Source: an uncultured Lachnospiraceae bacterium
GTDB taxonomy: Bacteria; Bacillota; Clostridia; Lachnospirales; Lachnospiraceae
Length of the DNA: 64,000 nt
NCBI GenBank assembly: GCA_937920345.1
Contig: CALGVA010000074.1
Location: 1 to 64,000, forward strand
Direction: 5' to 3'
Made by a program: the position numbers and the translations under genes. The notes under the pieces are model-generated. The model saw only the letters and a list, made by a program, of their open reading frames with translations. It did not search any database and had not been told where the DNA came from. Shown piece by piece: positions 35,023 through 44,517 of this stretch; positions within the stretch are counted from its first letter, which is position 1; each line of letters starts with the position of its first letter.

Positions 35023-35697
35023 ATGAGAATCCTGCTTGCGGAAGACGACAGACACTTAAATGACACCCTTACCTACCAGCTTGAGACAGAACACTTCACC
35101 GTGGACTCCTGTCTGGACGGCGAGGAAGCGCTTTTCTACGGAGAACAGAATATATACGACGTAATCCTGCTTGACAGAATGCTTCCCGGCAAGGAGGGGA
35201 CTGACGTGCTGACGGAGCTTAGAAGCAAAGGAATCACCACCCCGGTGATCCTCATCACGGCCCTCGGCACACTCTCCGACAAAGTGACCGGGCTGGATCT
35301 GGGCGCGGACGACTATCTGGTGAAACCATTTGCCTTCGAAGAACTGATGGCCCGGATCCGCTGCGTCACCAGAAGACCACATACCCTCACAGTGAACGAC
35401 ACCTTCTCCGTGGCTGACATCTCATGGCAAGCGTCGGAATGTATTCTTACAGGTCCGCAAGGCACCTGTACTCTCTCGAAAAAAGAGGCCGCGCTGATGG
35501 AAATATTCGTTCACTCTCTGGGGAAAACCTTACAGCGCGGTACCCTGCTGCTCAAAGTCTGGGGACCGGAGAGCGATGTGGAAGAAGGCAATCTGGACAA
35601 CTACATTCACTTTCTGCGCCGCAGATTACAGATCACAGGAAGCAGCCTGCAGATCAAAACCGTTCGGGGTGTCGGATACAGTCTGCAGGAAACATGA
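35023..35697 (+). CDS. OmpR-family response regulator
   Basis: A 224-residue regulator. The receiver domain has acidic residues EDD near 7-9, phosphoacceptor Asp 51 (LLDRMLP) and Lys 101 (VKPF). A winged-helix DNA-binding domain follows, with the C-terminal ILKTVRGVGYSL-like hairpin (IKTVRGVGYSLQET). AGAAAGGA precedes the ATG. It is cotranscribed with the histidine kinase 30 bases downstream. Matching direct repeats before this gene and the lipoprotein operon suggest that it binds both. Confidence 0.95.
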   Translation: MRILLAEDDRHLNDTLTYQLETEHFTVDSCLDGEEALFYGEQNIYDVILLDRMLPGKEGTDVLTELRSKGITTPVILITALGTLSDKVTGLDLGADDYLVKPFAFEELMARIRCVTRRPHTLTVNDTFSVADISWQASECILTGPQGTCTLSKKEAALMEIFVHSLGKTLQRGTLLLKVWGPESDVEEGNLDNYIHFLRRRLQITGSSLQIKTVRGVGYSLQET

Positions 35698-35727
35698 AGC
35701 TTCACTGATTATAAGGAGAACACCCGC

Positions 35728-37023
35728 ATGTTCCAAAAAGTACATCTGCGCCTGACGCTGCTGTGCACGGGAATCACCGCCGTCATCATGATCGTCATGT
35801 CCCTCTGTTACCTGTACGTATCGGAGACGGGATTGTACCGCAACCAGTTTCAGGCATTTAAAAACGATATCAATACCATTTCCACCAATCTGGAACAGCA
35901 GACCGTAATCTCCATGGAATGGCTGTCCAAGATGGAAGCACAGGGCAACTATCTGTTCTTTGTTCTGGATAACGGCACGCCCTTTCTCTTCAACCAGTTA
36001 AACGATCCTGATGAAAATGCCGCGAGAGATTTACTTTTACAGGAAAGCAAAGAAGCCTACACCGCACAATTTCCGGCGGAAGTCGGCGTCAAAGCGAATG
36101 CTTACAGCCCGCTTGCCCATATGGAATATGATTTCTTCTCCCCGTCCAGACAGAGCAAATATTACGGGAGTTACATCACCATGGGCACGTCCAACTCTGT
36201 CCTGGAAATCACGGTTCTCTCTTCTTTGCAAAAACTTGAACAGCAAATCTATGAACAGCGTTTCCGCTTTCTGCTGATAGACCTTGCCGCAGTCATGCTG
36301 CTCAGCATTTTTTCCTGGTTCTTTACCGGCAGACTGCTCAGACCTATCATCGAAAATCAGGAGAAGCAGGCTCTCTTCATCGCCTCCGCTTCCCATGAAC
36401 TTCGCACGCCTCTGTCCGTTATTCTGTCTGCAGCGGAATGCTGCCGCACCGCGCCGCCGGAACGGCAGGAAGGTTTTCTGAAAACGATCTGGCAGGAGGG
36501 TTTGCGCGTCTCTTCTCTGGTCAGTGACATGCTCACCCTGTCGCAGTCGGACAACCACCGTTTTCCTGTCCGCATGGAACCCACGGAACTGGATACGCTG
36601 CTCATGAACACCTACGAGGCCTTCGAACCGCTGGCACAGGAAAAAGACATCGCCCTGTCCATCCGGATTCCCGAAGGCGCCCTTCCACCGTGTACCGCAG
36701 ACCCAGCGCGGATCAGCCAGGTGCTCTCCATTCTGCTGCACAATGCCATCAGCTATACGCCCGAACACGGTAAGATCCGCCTGTCCCTTACAAGGCAGAA
36801 AGATAAATTCCACCTGTCCGTCACGGACAACGGCATCGGTATCTCGGATGAAGACAAAAAGCGTATCTTTGACCGCTTCTACCGGGTGGAAAAGTCCCGC
36901 AGCACGAAGGATCACTTCGGACTGGGGCTGTCCATCGCCTATGAAATTGTAAAAGCGCACGGGGGAAGTATTCAGGTGAGCGACGCCGAAGGCGGAGGAA
37001 GCTGCTTTACGGTGGTGTTGTAA
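35728..37023 (+). CDS. Sensor histidine kinase partner
   Basis: A 431-residue kinase. It has two membrane helices (about 10-32 and 180-202), an extracytoplasmic sensor of about 145 residues, the phosphoacceptor segment SHELRTPLSVI, an N box LLHNAISYT, and G boxes DNGIGIS and FGLGLSIAYEIV. AAGGAG precedes the ATG. There is no distinct HAMP domain between the second helix and the dimerisation helix. As the sensor sits beside three outer-surface lipoproteins, it may read their ligand or their state; this is inference. Confidence 0.94.
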   Translation: MFQKVHLRLTLLCTGITAVIMIVMSLCYLYVSETGLYRNQFQAFKNDINTISTNLEQQTVISMEWLSKMEAQGNYLFFVLDNGTPFLFNQLNDPDENAARDLLLQESKEAYTAQFPAEVGVKANAYSPLAHMEYDFFSPSRQSKYYGSYITMGTSNSVLEITVLSSLQKLEQQIYEQRFRFLLIDLAAVMLLSIFSWFFTGRLLRPIIENQEKQALFIASASHELRTPLSVILSAAECCRTAPPERQEGFLKTIWQEGLRVSSLVSDMLTLSQSDNHRFPVRMEPTELDTLLMNTYEAFEPLAQEKDIALSIRIPEGALPPCTADPARISQVLSILLHNAISYTPEHGKIRLSLTRQKDKFHLSVTDNGIGISDEDKKRIFDRFYRVEKSRSTKDHFGLGLSIAYEIVKAHGGSIQVSDAEGGGSCFTVVL

Positions 37024-37028
37024 GGCAC

Positions 37029-37205
37029 TGTAAAATCTCTGTCGTTACTGTTCACACCCGCACCATGCACTTGCTGCATGGTGTCGGAGCCAGCGCCAAA
37101 ATGCCTGTTTTTTGGCATTTTGTGTGCATCATCGTTGCAATTCACACTGGATAACCGTAAATTAATGCGAAATCTGGCATAGGTGTGAATTGTAAAATCT
37201 CTGTC
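37029..37205. repeat. 147-bp hairpin-rich element with 15-bp flanking direct repeats
   Basis: TGTAAAATCTCTGTC occurs at 37029-37043 and 37191-37205. Between them lie TTCACACC/GGTGTGAA near the ends, and hairpins CACCATGCA/TGCATGGTG and CAAAATGCC/GGCATTTTG. It begins just after the kinase stop codon. The remaining 37206-37416 bases are AT-rich with no gene; the flotillin promoter must lie there but I could not fix it. Confidence 0.65.
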
Positions 37206-37416
37206 TTTTCCTGTCAAATTTTCTGCAGATTTCTATATCATTTCACGCCGGAATAAGATATACTGTAACCAGAATACTGTATCTCGTTTCACTTTTCTAT
37301 AAGATACGGCATTCCTGTACACCACCCATAGAACTTCCGGCTGTCATACCGGCATGTATCACGGTGTACTTCGTATCTTTCATATCAACAATAAAAAATA
37401 CAGGAGGGGAATTACA

Positions 37417-38922
37417 ATGAAAACAATTGGTTTACCGGCACTGATCATTATCATTCTGGTGGTTCTGTTTATCTTCTTCATGGCCATCGGCTACGTCAAA
37501 GCGCCGCCGGATATGGCGTACATCATCTCCGGTTTCAAGAAGAAATCCAAGATTGTTATCGGTAAAGCGAGTATCCGCATTCCGTTCTTCGAGCGTATGG
37601 ATAAGCTGAACCTGCGGCTGATCCCCATCGACGTCAAGACCAGCAACGCAGTGCCCACGGCGGACTATATCAACATCAATGTAGACGCCACCGTCAACAT
37701 CAAGATCAGCAGCGAGGCCGACAGGCTCCGTCTCGCAGCAGAGAACTTCTTAAACAAAAACACCGAGTACATAGCCGGTGTTGCCAGAGAGGTACTGGAA
37801 GGCAATGTCCGTGAAATCGTAGGCAAAATGCGGCTGGAAGAAATGGTTTCCGACAGGCAGAAATTCGCCAATCTGGTGAAAGAAAACGCCGAGCCCGACC
37901 TCGGTGCAATGGGTCTGGACATCGTCAGCTTCAACGTGCAGAACTTCGTGGACGGCAACGACGTCATCGAGAATCTGGGTATTGATAACATCGTAAAGAT
38001 CAAGAAAACCGCCGCAATCGCAAGGGCTGAGAGCGAGAGGGATATCAAAGTGGCGCAGGCCGCCGCGGACAAGGAATCCAACGACGCCGCTGTTGCCGCA
38101 CAGACCGAGATCGCCAAGAAACAGAATGAACTGGCCATCAAGAAATCCGAGTTACAGCAGGAAGCCGACACCAAGAAGGCTATGGCGGACGCCGCTTACG
38201 AGATCCAGAAAGAGGAACAGCGTAAGACCATCGAGGTAACGACCGCCAACGCGGATATCGCCAAGCAGGAACGCGAGATCGAGTTAAAACAGAAACAGGT
38301 AGCGGTTAAAGAACGTGCTCTGGAAGCGGAGGTCAAGAAGCAGGCGGAAGCAGACAAATACGCCGCCCAGCAGAAAGCGGACGCAGCCCTCTACCAGAGA
38401 CAGAAGGACGCAGAGGCAAAGCAGTTCGAAGCCCAGCGTGAAGCGGAGGCAAGAAAGGCTCAGGCGGAGGCAGACCGCTTCTCCAAAGAGCAGGAAGCCG
38501 CAGGTATCCGTGCAGTCGGTGAGGCGGAAGCCTCAGCCATTCAGGCGAAAGGTATTGCGGAGGCAGAAGCAATGGAACGCAAGGCGGAGGCTTACGCGAA
38601 ATACAACAAGGCTGCCGTAGCCGAAATGATGATCAAGGTACTGCCCGATATCGCGGCGAAGATCGCAGAACCGCTCGGCCAGATCGACAAGATCACGATC
38701 ATCGGCGGCGGAGACGGCGACAGCAACGGCGTCAATCAGATTGCCGGCAATGTGCCCGTTGTTATGGCGAAATTATTTGAAAGCATGAAGGAAGCCACCG
38801 GCATTGACTTATCCGAGATTATCAAGGCGGATACCTACGACGCGAAAGTCAACCGCAACGTGAATGTGACCGGATTGGACGATGTGAATGTCATTGTCAG
38901 GAAGGAAGACGAAATGGCGTAA
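37417..38922 (+). CDS. Flotillin-like SPFH-domain protein
   Basis: A 501-residue protein with an N-terminal membrane helix (about 5-25), an SPFH/PHB domain (about 30-200) and a long Ala/Glu/Lys-rich coiled coil (about 215-425) typical of flotillins. The C-terminus contains the IGGGDGDSNG segment and a short tail. GGAGGGG precedes the ATG at 37417; the frame is open further upstream but without a site. Flotillins scaffold membrane microdomains and affect fluidity and protease or kinase activity. A NfeD-like partner, often adjacent, is not seen. Confidence 0.93.
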   Translation: MKTIGLPALIIIILVVLFIFFMAIGYVKAPPDMAYIISGFKKKSKIVIGKASIRIPFFERMDKLNLRLIPIDVKTSNAVPTADYININVDATVNIKISSEADRLRLAAENFLNKNTEYIAGVAREVLEGNVREIVGKMRLEEMVSDRQKFANLVKENAEPDLGAMGLDIVSFNVQNFVDGNDVIENLGIDNIVKIKKTAAIARAESERDIKVAQAAADKESNDAAVAAQTEIAKKQNELAIKKSELQQEADTKKAMADAAYEIQKEEQRKTIEVTTANADIAKQEREIELKQKQVAVKERALEAEVKKQAEADKYAAQQKADAALYQRQKDAEAKQFEAQREAEARKAQAEADRFSKEQEAAGIRAVGEAEASAIQAKGIAEAEAMERKAEAYAKYNKAAVAEMMIKVLPDIAAKIAEPLGQIDKITIIGGGDGDSNGVNQIAGNVPVVMAKLFESMKEATGIDLSEIIKADTYDAKVNRNVNVTGLDDVNVIVRKEDEMA

Positions 38923-39013
38923 GAAATTAGGCCTTGCCCGATTGCAGGATTATAAGTATTCCTTCGGATAACTCGTCGCGAACCCGAATGAGCGGGATAA
39001 CTTCATATACCAT

Positions 39014-39054
39014 AAAAAGGCTGAGCACCCGCAAAACGGGCTTTCAGCCTTTTT
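39014..39054. terminator. Bidirectional terminator between flotillin and the MacB-type permease
   Basis: AAAAAGGCTGA..CCCG pairs with CGGG..TCAGCCTTTTT, with A and T runs on both sides; the genes converge here. Confidence 0.8.
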
Positions 39055-39093
39055 ATATATTATCTGATATCATTTATACCGGCTGCTCCTGCA

Positions 39094-40314
39094 TTACTCA
39101 TGTCTAAGCGCTTCAATCGGACTCAGCTTCGCAGCCTTCTTCGCCGGATAGATTCCGAAGAAGATACCTACTGCCGAGGAAAAGATCGCCGCAAATAATA
39201 CCGTTGTGGCCTTGACCTGCGCCTGAAATCCCATCATGCCGCAAACGCCCACCGCGCCCAGGCTCCCAAGACCGATCCCGATCAGACCGCCGATCAGGGT
39301 TATGATACCCGCCTCCGCCAGAAACTGCAGCAGAATGGAATTCGTCCTTGCGCCCAGCGACTTACGGATACCAATCTCTCTCGTGCGCTCTGTCACGGAC
39401 ACGAGCATAATGTTCATAACGCCGATACCGCCTACCAGAAGCGAGATGGCCGCCACGAAGGAGATAAAGACCGTAATCACGCTTAAGATACTGTCAATCT
39501 GTGACTGTGCATCCGCGAAACTCTCCATCAGAATTTTATTCTCTCCGCGGGTGTTATGCTTATTTTCCATCAGCCGCAGAGAATCTGCCGCAACCTGCGT
39601 GGAAAATTCCGCACTCTCTCCCACAATAAAGAACTGCTGGAAATCCTCCACCCAGAATCCATAGCCTGATCCCAGCATGGAAATCGGCATTTCCACCTGC
39701 AGATAACCGCTGCCGTTCAATGCGGAAAGCATCGTAGATGTACTGTCCTGTCTTATGCCCACGATGGTCATCTCCTGCGTCACATTATAAATTGTCACGT
39801 CGAAATTCATGCCCACCACGTCCGTCGTGCCGAAAAGCATTCTGGCGCTCGTCTCGTTGATGACGCATACTTTATTGCCTGCCAGATAATCGCCTTCCGT
39901 AAAATATCTCCCTCTCACCATCGGCTCTTTTGCCACACAGTATTGCAAGGCTTCATTACCTGCGTACACCAACGCTTCAAAATTACCTTTACGTCCTTCC
40001 GCATTCGCCCACATCTGATACTGCGGCGTAACGCCTTTGACGTGCTCTACTTTTTCTTCAATCAGTTCAAAATCCTCATCCGTGAAAGTCACGTCATTTC
40101 CTTCCACGGAATCATTCGCATAGAGCGCCACCTGTCCACCCGCCATGCTGTCCAGTTCTCCGTTGATCTGGCTTCTCATGCCGTTACCGATGGAAATGAT
40201 CAGAATCACCGAGGCAATACCGATAATGATACCTAACATCGTGAGAATGGAACGCCCTTTATTGCTCTTGATATTCATCAAAGCAATCTTAATATATTCC
40301 CATACCTGCGCCAT
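39094..40314 (-). CDS. MacB-type ABC permease
   Basis: A 406-residue FtsX/MacB permease. An N-terminal helix (NKGRSILTMLGIIIGIASVILI, within residues 18-40) is followed by an extracytoplasmic MacB-periplasmic-core-like domain and three C-terminal helices ending SPIEALRHE. It is the last gene of an operon with an adaptor (80 bases upstream) and an ATPase. In Gram-positive bacteria such tripartite sets export peptides or drugs across the single membrane; the substrate is not evident. Confidence 0.92.
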   Translation of the reverse strand: MAQVWEYIKIALMNIKSNKGRSILTMLGIIIGIASVILIISIGNGMRSQINGELDSMAGGQVALYANDSVEGNDVTFTDEDFELIEEKVEHVKGVTPQYQMWANAEGRKGNFEALVYAGNEALQYCVAKEPMVRGRYFTEGDYLAGNKVCVINETSARMLFGTTDVVGMNFDVTIYNVTQEMTIVGIRQDSTSTMLSALNGSGYLQVEMPISMLGSGYGFWVEDFQQFFIVGESAEFSTQVAADSLRLMENKHNTRGENKILMESFADAQSQIDSILSVITVFISFVAAISLLVGGIGVMNIMLVSVTERTREIGIRKSLGARTNSILLQFLAEAGIITLIGGLIGIGLGSLGAVGVCGMMGFQAQVKATTVLFAAIFSSAVGIFFGIYPAKKAAKLSPIEALRHE

Positions 40315-40393
40315 TGTAGCAACCTATCCCTTTCCTGCCGCCGCATGATTTTCCGGCCGGCATCTGTACAGTCTGACAAACATTCATCGTTTT

Positions 40394-41932
40394 CTACTGC
40401 TGCGGGATAGCCGTCACGGGCATGCCTTCCTCCAGATTCTGTCCCGTCGTCACAATGACCGTTTCACCTTCTGCCAGACCTTCCGTTACTTCACTGAAGC
40501 TGTCGGAAGCAATGCCTGTGGTGATCCGTCTCTTCACCGCAACGCCGTTCTCTGCCACAAACACAAAGTCTCCATCCATATCCGTATTGATAACCTCCAG
40601 CGGAATCGTCACCACGCCTGCGGCGGACGCCGTATGAATCTCCACTCTCGCTTCCACTCCAAGGTAGATGTCAGAATCCGGATTCTCGATCCCGATCTCC
40701 GCTCCTACCACAGCCGCGCCGCTCTGGTTCGTCGTTGCCATACGGTCGATCTTCGTCACCCTGCCCTCGTATTTCTTACCGGCAATATCAATATCGACTG
40801 CCTGCCCCATCTGAATTTTCTCCAGATCATATTTGGAGACATTAATCTCCACCTTAACCTTCTCCGTGCTCTCCACGGTAACCAGCTTTGTTCCCTCCTG
40901 CGGCACAGAACCCTCAACAGCTTCCATCTCCGTGACAACGCCGTCAAACTCTGCCAGTATTCCGTTTTCCACCTCATGAATGTCGTCCAGTGTCTCCTGT
41001 CCGCTTATCCGCTCCATCTGTGTATTGGCCTCTAACTGACTTCTGCCGCCCTTGTCCATGGAGCCTCCCTCTGAACTGTTCTTCTGTGATTTCATCTCTG
41101 AACGGTACTCTTTATAAGCCGCTATTTTCTCCTGATAGAGGTCCACTTCCTTCTGCCATGCCAGAATATCTTTATTATTCTGCTGCTCGTATGTATTAAA
41201 CTGTATCAGCTTCTGCAGATTCAGGTATTCGTCTGAATCAGGTCTGTCTGACCAGTCCAGAAGAGATACCTGGAGCAATGTGCCTTCATGCGCAAGCCAT
41301 GTCTTTTTATCATTAATCTTCTGCTGCAGTTCTTTTACATAATTCTCACTGTCGGCAATCTGCTGTTCCAGCACCGCAAGATTCACATTCGCCTCACCCA
41401 GTTCTGCTATGTACTTGTTATCCTTATGGATAGAGCTTTCATAGCCGCCCTCGCTGGCCTGCAGCTTAAGCTCCGCGATCTGTTTCGCCTCTTTCAGGGC
41501 GTCGGCATCGTATTTGATCAGACTGTCACCCTGTTTCACGCTGTCTCCTGCCGCCACATCCACTGTACCGATCTGCACTGCTACCGGCGCGAAATAGGTC
41601 TTGGTCTCCTCACTCCTGACCGTGCCGCTGGTATTCAGCGTCTGCTCAATGTCCTGCACTGTTGCCGTCGTCGTGAAGACCACTGTTCCTGCGTTCTTCG
41701 CCGCGATGGAATTGCCGACCATGAAAATGACAATCACTGCCGCCACGCCGCCGATCACACAGCGTCTTACGATCTTCTTCCTTTTCTTCTTATCCATGGG
41801 CGTTCCGGATGCTTTCTCTTTTTTTGCCTTATGCTTCTTACTTTCTTTTTCTGCCTGACTTCCCGTCTCCGCAACGCCTGCAGTGTTCTCATTGTTTTTC
41901 ACGGAGTCTGCTGTTTTCAATTCTTCTTTCAT
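40394..41932 (-). CDS. MacA-like efflux adaptor protein
   Basis: A 512-residue HlyD/RND-type adaptor. A charged, Lys-rich cytoplasmic N-terminus (about 45 residues) leads to one membrane helix, then a lipoyl half-motif, a long helical hairpin (about 150-300), the second lipoyl half and a beta-barrel with IEVLNTDMDGDFVFV-like strands. The ATG at 41932 has GGAGG six bases upstream; the open frame before it lacks a site. It stands between the ATPase and permease genes of the MacAB-type exporter. Confidence 0.92.
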   Translation of the reverse strand: MKEELKTADSVKNNENTAGVAETGSQAEKESKKHKAKKEKASGTPMDKKKRKKIVRRCVIGGVAAVIVIFMVGNSIAAKNAGTVVFTTTATVQDIEQTLNTSGTVRSEETKTYFAPVAVQIGTVDVAAGDSVKQGDSLIKYDADALKEAKQIAELKLQASEGGYESSIHKDNKYIAELGEANVNLAVLEQQIADSENYVKELQQKINDKKTWLAHEGTLLQVSLLDWSDRPDSDEYLNLQKLIQFNTYEQQNNKDILAWQKEVDLYQEKIAAYKEYRSEMKSQKNSSEGGSMDKGGRSQLEANTQMERISGQETLDDIHEVENGILAEFDGVVTEMEAVEGSVPQEGTKLVTVESTEKVKVEINVSKYDLEKIQMGQAVDIDIAGKKYEGRVTKIDRMATTNQSGAAVVGAEIGIENPDSDIYLGVEARVEIHTASAAGVVTIPLEVINTDMDGDFVFVAENGVAVKRRITTGIASDSFSEVTEGLAEGETVIVTTGQNLEEGMPVTAIPQQ

Positions 41933-42058
41933 ATTTACCTCCATATCAGAGCAGTTTACTGCGATCAAGGCATATCCCCGGCTCTGACTCAATCTACTCC
42001 TCATTCCTGCTTATGTTTATGTTACAAAATAGTATTTTGATTCACGATGATTCCGTGC

Positions 42059-42760
42059 TCAGACGGCCATCTGTATTTCATTCTCATAATCTTCCACAAT
42101 CTTTCCGTCCATGATCTTGATCACCCGCTTCGCCTGCGCCGCAATCTCATTATCATGCGTGATCAGGATAACGGTTCTGCCTTCCTCGTGCAGTCCCTTA
42201 AGAATCCCCATAATCTCCCTTGTGGAATTGGAATCCAGATTTCCGGTAGGCTCATCAGCAAGAATAATCGGCGGCGCCTGCGCGATGGCTCTGGCAATGG
42301 CCACTCTCTGCTGTTGTCCGCCGGACATTTCCGAAGGTTTATGATCTTTACGGTTCTCCAATCCCACCTTATTCAGTGCCCGGTCAGACAGTTCCGTCCG
42401 CTCCCGCTTGCCGACGCCGCGATAAATTAAAGGCAGTTCCACATTCTCAAGCGCCGTCAGGCTCGGAATCAGGTTGAATCCCTGAAAAATAAAGCCAATC
42501 TCCTGATTGCGAATATTCGAAAGTTCATCGTCCGTCATGCCCGCCACATCATGACCATGCAGATAGTAGCTGCCGCTGGTAGGCACATCCAGACATCCCA
42601 GCATATTCATCAGGGTAGATTTACCGGAACCGGAATGTCCGATGATCGCCACAAACTCCTTCTCATGAATCGTCAGGCTCACGTGATCCAGCGCCTTCAC
42701 TTCATTTTCACCGGGATTGTATGTCTTGCACATATCCCGAATCTCAACCAATGCCTCCAT
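42059..42760 (-). CDS. MacB-type ABC transporter ATP-binding protein
   Basis: The 233-residue ATPase of the exporter. Walker A GHSGSGKST, signature MSGGQQQR, Walker B IILADEP and the H-loop ITHD are present. The ATG at 42760 has GGAG six bases upstream; an ATG four codons earlier (42772) is in frame. First gene of the ATPase-adaptor-permease operon. Confidence 0.94.
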   Translation of the reverse strand: MEALVEIRDMCKTYNPGENEVKALDHVSLTIHEKEFVAIIGHSGSGKSTLMNMLGCLDVPTSGSYYLHGHDVAGMTDDELSNIRNQEIGFIFQGFNLIPSLTALENVELPLIYRGVGKRERTELSDRALNKVGLENRKDHKPSEMSGGQQQRVAIARAIAQAPPIILADEPTGNLDSNSTREIMGILKGLHEEGRTVILITHDNEIAAQAKRVIKIMDGKIVEDYENEIQMAV

Positions 42761-43266
42761 AATGATCTCCATTTCTGCGCCGCCTTTAACGCAGTTTACC
42801 GAGTCTGCGCACTATGGGTTTGTGCCGGCAGCGCGCAGGCACAAACTTGCGTTTTCCTTCATATTTCTCCTGTATCTAAAATATTTTACTGCAAGATTAT
42901 CACGAAAATGTCCGTCTAATCTTGTCTGGAACTCTTCATTCCATAACTACAACGATTCTGACATGCGTTTTTCTTCAAAATTATGAAGCAAAACAAGTTT
43001 GCTCCCAAATCAGCTTTACGAGATTTGCATCGCCAGTCTGCTCCCTTCATACGAATGTATCTTAACAGGTATTTCTTAAAATCATGTTAGTGAAACCTTA
43101 ATCTTATCTTATAGTTGGCGCCCCGCATTTTCACTTTCGGTCATGCGGAAACTTCCGCATATGGCTCTGAAAAAATCTCTTTCCCAATTTGTTAAACAAA
43201 AAAAGAAAATGCAAGCCATGAAATCCGCTTACATTTTCCCTTTCGCATAATACAATCCTATGAATA
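42761..43266. other. Intergenic region without a gene; ribU terminator
   Basis: I see no open reading frame worth calling. The stretch 43197-43240 is a likely terminator for the riboflavin transporter gene: on the minus strand GAAAATG..AAGC pairs with GCTT..CATTTTC and a run of seven T follows. A short palindrome ATGCGGAA/TTCCGCAT is at about 43143-43160. The MacAB operon promoter should lie near 42870-42910, but I could not fix it. Confidence 0.6.
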
Positions 43267-44037
43267 CTATCTCTCAACAGCCATCTTATCCTTACTCTGC
43301 GTATGAACATGCGCGTTCTTCAGGATCGGGCTGAGCGGCTTATAAATCAGCAATGTCACACCGGAAGCCGCCACACTCTTAATGATATTGATCGGTGCCA
43401 CCGCAAAGCATACGAAAGACGTGACATTATGAATATTGCCATTGATCTCCGCACCTGCCGCAATAATCGCCTCCATGGGCATTCCGAACAACGCGGAAAA
43501 TGCAGGAAGCAGATATATCCCGTTAAATGCCGTTCCAAACACCGTCATGATCACGGAACCGGCTATGCAGGACAGGAATGCTCTTTTCCTCGTCTTCTTA
43601 AACATGTAGATGATCGACGCCGGCAGAATCAGACTGCAGCCGATCACGAAATTGGCAAGATCACCCACGAATGCGGTACTGGTTCCCTTGATCACCAGTT
43701 TAAGCAGAATCTTGCAGAGTTCAATCATCACGCCTGCCACCGGTCCAAACGCGAAGGTGCCTACCAGTGCCGGAATCTCACTGAAATCCAGTTTATAGAA
43801 TCCGGGTGCCAGAAACGGAATCGGAAAATCAAATATATGTAGAATTACGGCAAGCGCAGAAAAAAGTCCGATCATCGTGATCTTTCTGGTACTTAAGATC
43901 CTCTCCGTGATGCCGTCCCGCTTATACACATACTTCTCCGCCGCATATGCGATCGCAAACAATCCCACTGCCACACCTGCGCAGACCAACACGAATGTCG
44001 CATTGTCTGCAATACTTTGTAATAATCCGTTACCCAT
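43267..44037 (-). CDS. ribU: Riboflavin ECF transporter substrate-binding protein RibU
   Basis: The S-component of an energy-coupling-factor importer for riboflavin, 256 residues. The core shows MIGLFSALAVILHIFDFPIPF, GFYKLDFSEIPALVGTFAFGPVAG and a further set of helices typical of RibU. An additional helix (about 12-32) precedes the core, making it longer than most family members. The ATG at 44037 has GGAGG four bases upstream. The FMN riboswitch and its terminator directly upstream show that it is shut off by FMN; the shared ECF module is not encoded here. Confidence 0.93.
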   Translation of the reverse strand: MGNGLLQSIADNATFVLVCAGVAVGLFAIAYAAEKYVYKRDGITERILSTRKITMIGLFSALAVILHIFDFPIPFLAPGFYKLDFSEIPALVGTFAFGPVAGVMIELCKILLKLVIKGTSTAFVGDLANFVIGCSLILPASIIYMFKKTRKRAFLSCIAGSVIMTVFGTAFNGIYLLPAFSALFGMPMEAIIAAGAEINGNIHNVTSFVCFAVAPINIIKSVAASGVTLLIYKPLSPILKNAHVHTQSKDKMAVER

Positions 44038-44183
44038 TTTTCCTCCATTCCGAAGCATATCGCTTCTGTCCATAATTTTGTCGGAAAAAGTTCTCGTGCA
44101 ATCGAACAGGTAAACTTTTCCCTGTTCGCCGCGCCGCCCGCAGTTGCTTCAGCAACATTATTCCTCATGCGGGCGTGCGCATC

Positions 44184-44211
44184 AAAAAACCCCGAAACAT
44201 ATGTCTCGGGG
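44184..44211 (-). terminator. Terminator of the FMN riboswitch
   Basis: CCCCGAGACATATGTTTCGGGG followed by six T on the minus strand, between the aptamer and ribU. It is expected to form when FMN is bound. Confidence 0.88.
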
Positions 44212-44269
44212 TAATAAAGCAGAGCAAACAATTATCCACACGGCAACGCCGCGTGTCATCCTGTCATTT

Positions 44270-44446
44270 CTTCTCTCATCCAGACTTTACTGTCGGTTTT
44301 GGAATTGCACCAAATCAGCCGTTACAACATCCTGCCAGCCGCTTCCGCCATTGATCTGATCGTCAACACCGAAAGAAACGAAGCTTATGCCGTCACGGGT
44401 CGCGGACTATACCGCCGGTAGGGAATTACACCCAACCCCGAAGAAC
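44270..44446 (-). ncRNA. FMN riboswitch aptamer (RFN element)
   Basis: The minus strand shows the conserved FMN aptamer segments GGGTGTAATTCCC, TACCGGCGGTATAGTCCGCGACCC (given as two parts) and the closing AGTAAAGTCTGGATGAGAGAAG, with a variable hairpin in the middle. It precedes ribU. Confidence 0.95.
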
Positions 44447-44517
44447 TTTTTCTGTTAGAGTATACAACAGATCATTTCCGATTGCAAGGGAATTTTCTAA
44501 ATTAACTGCCTGCCCGT

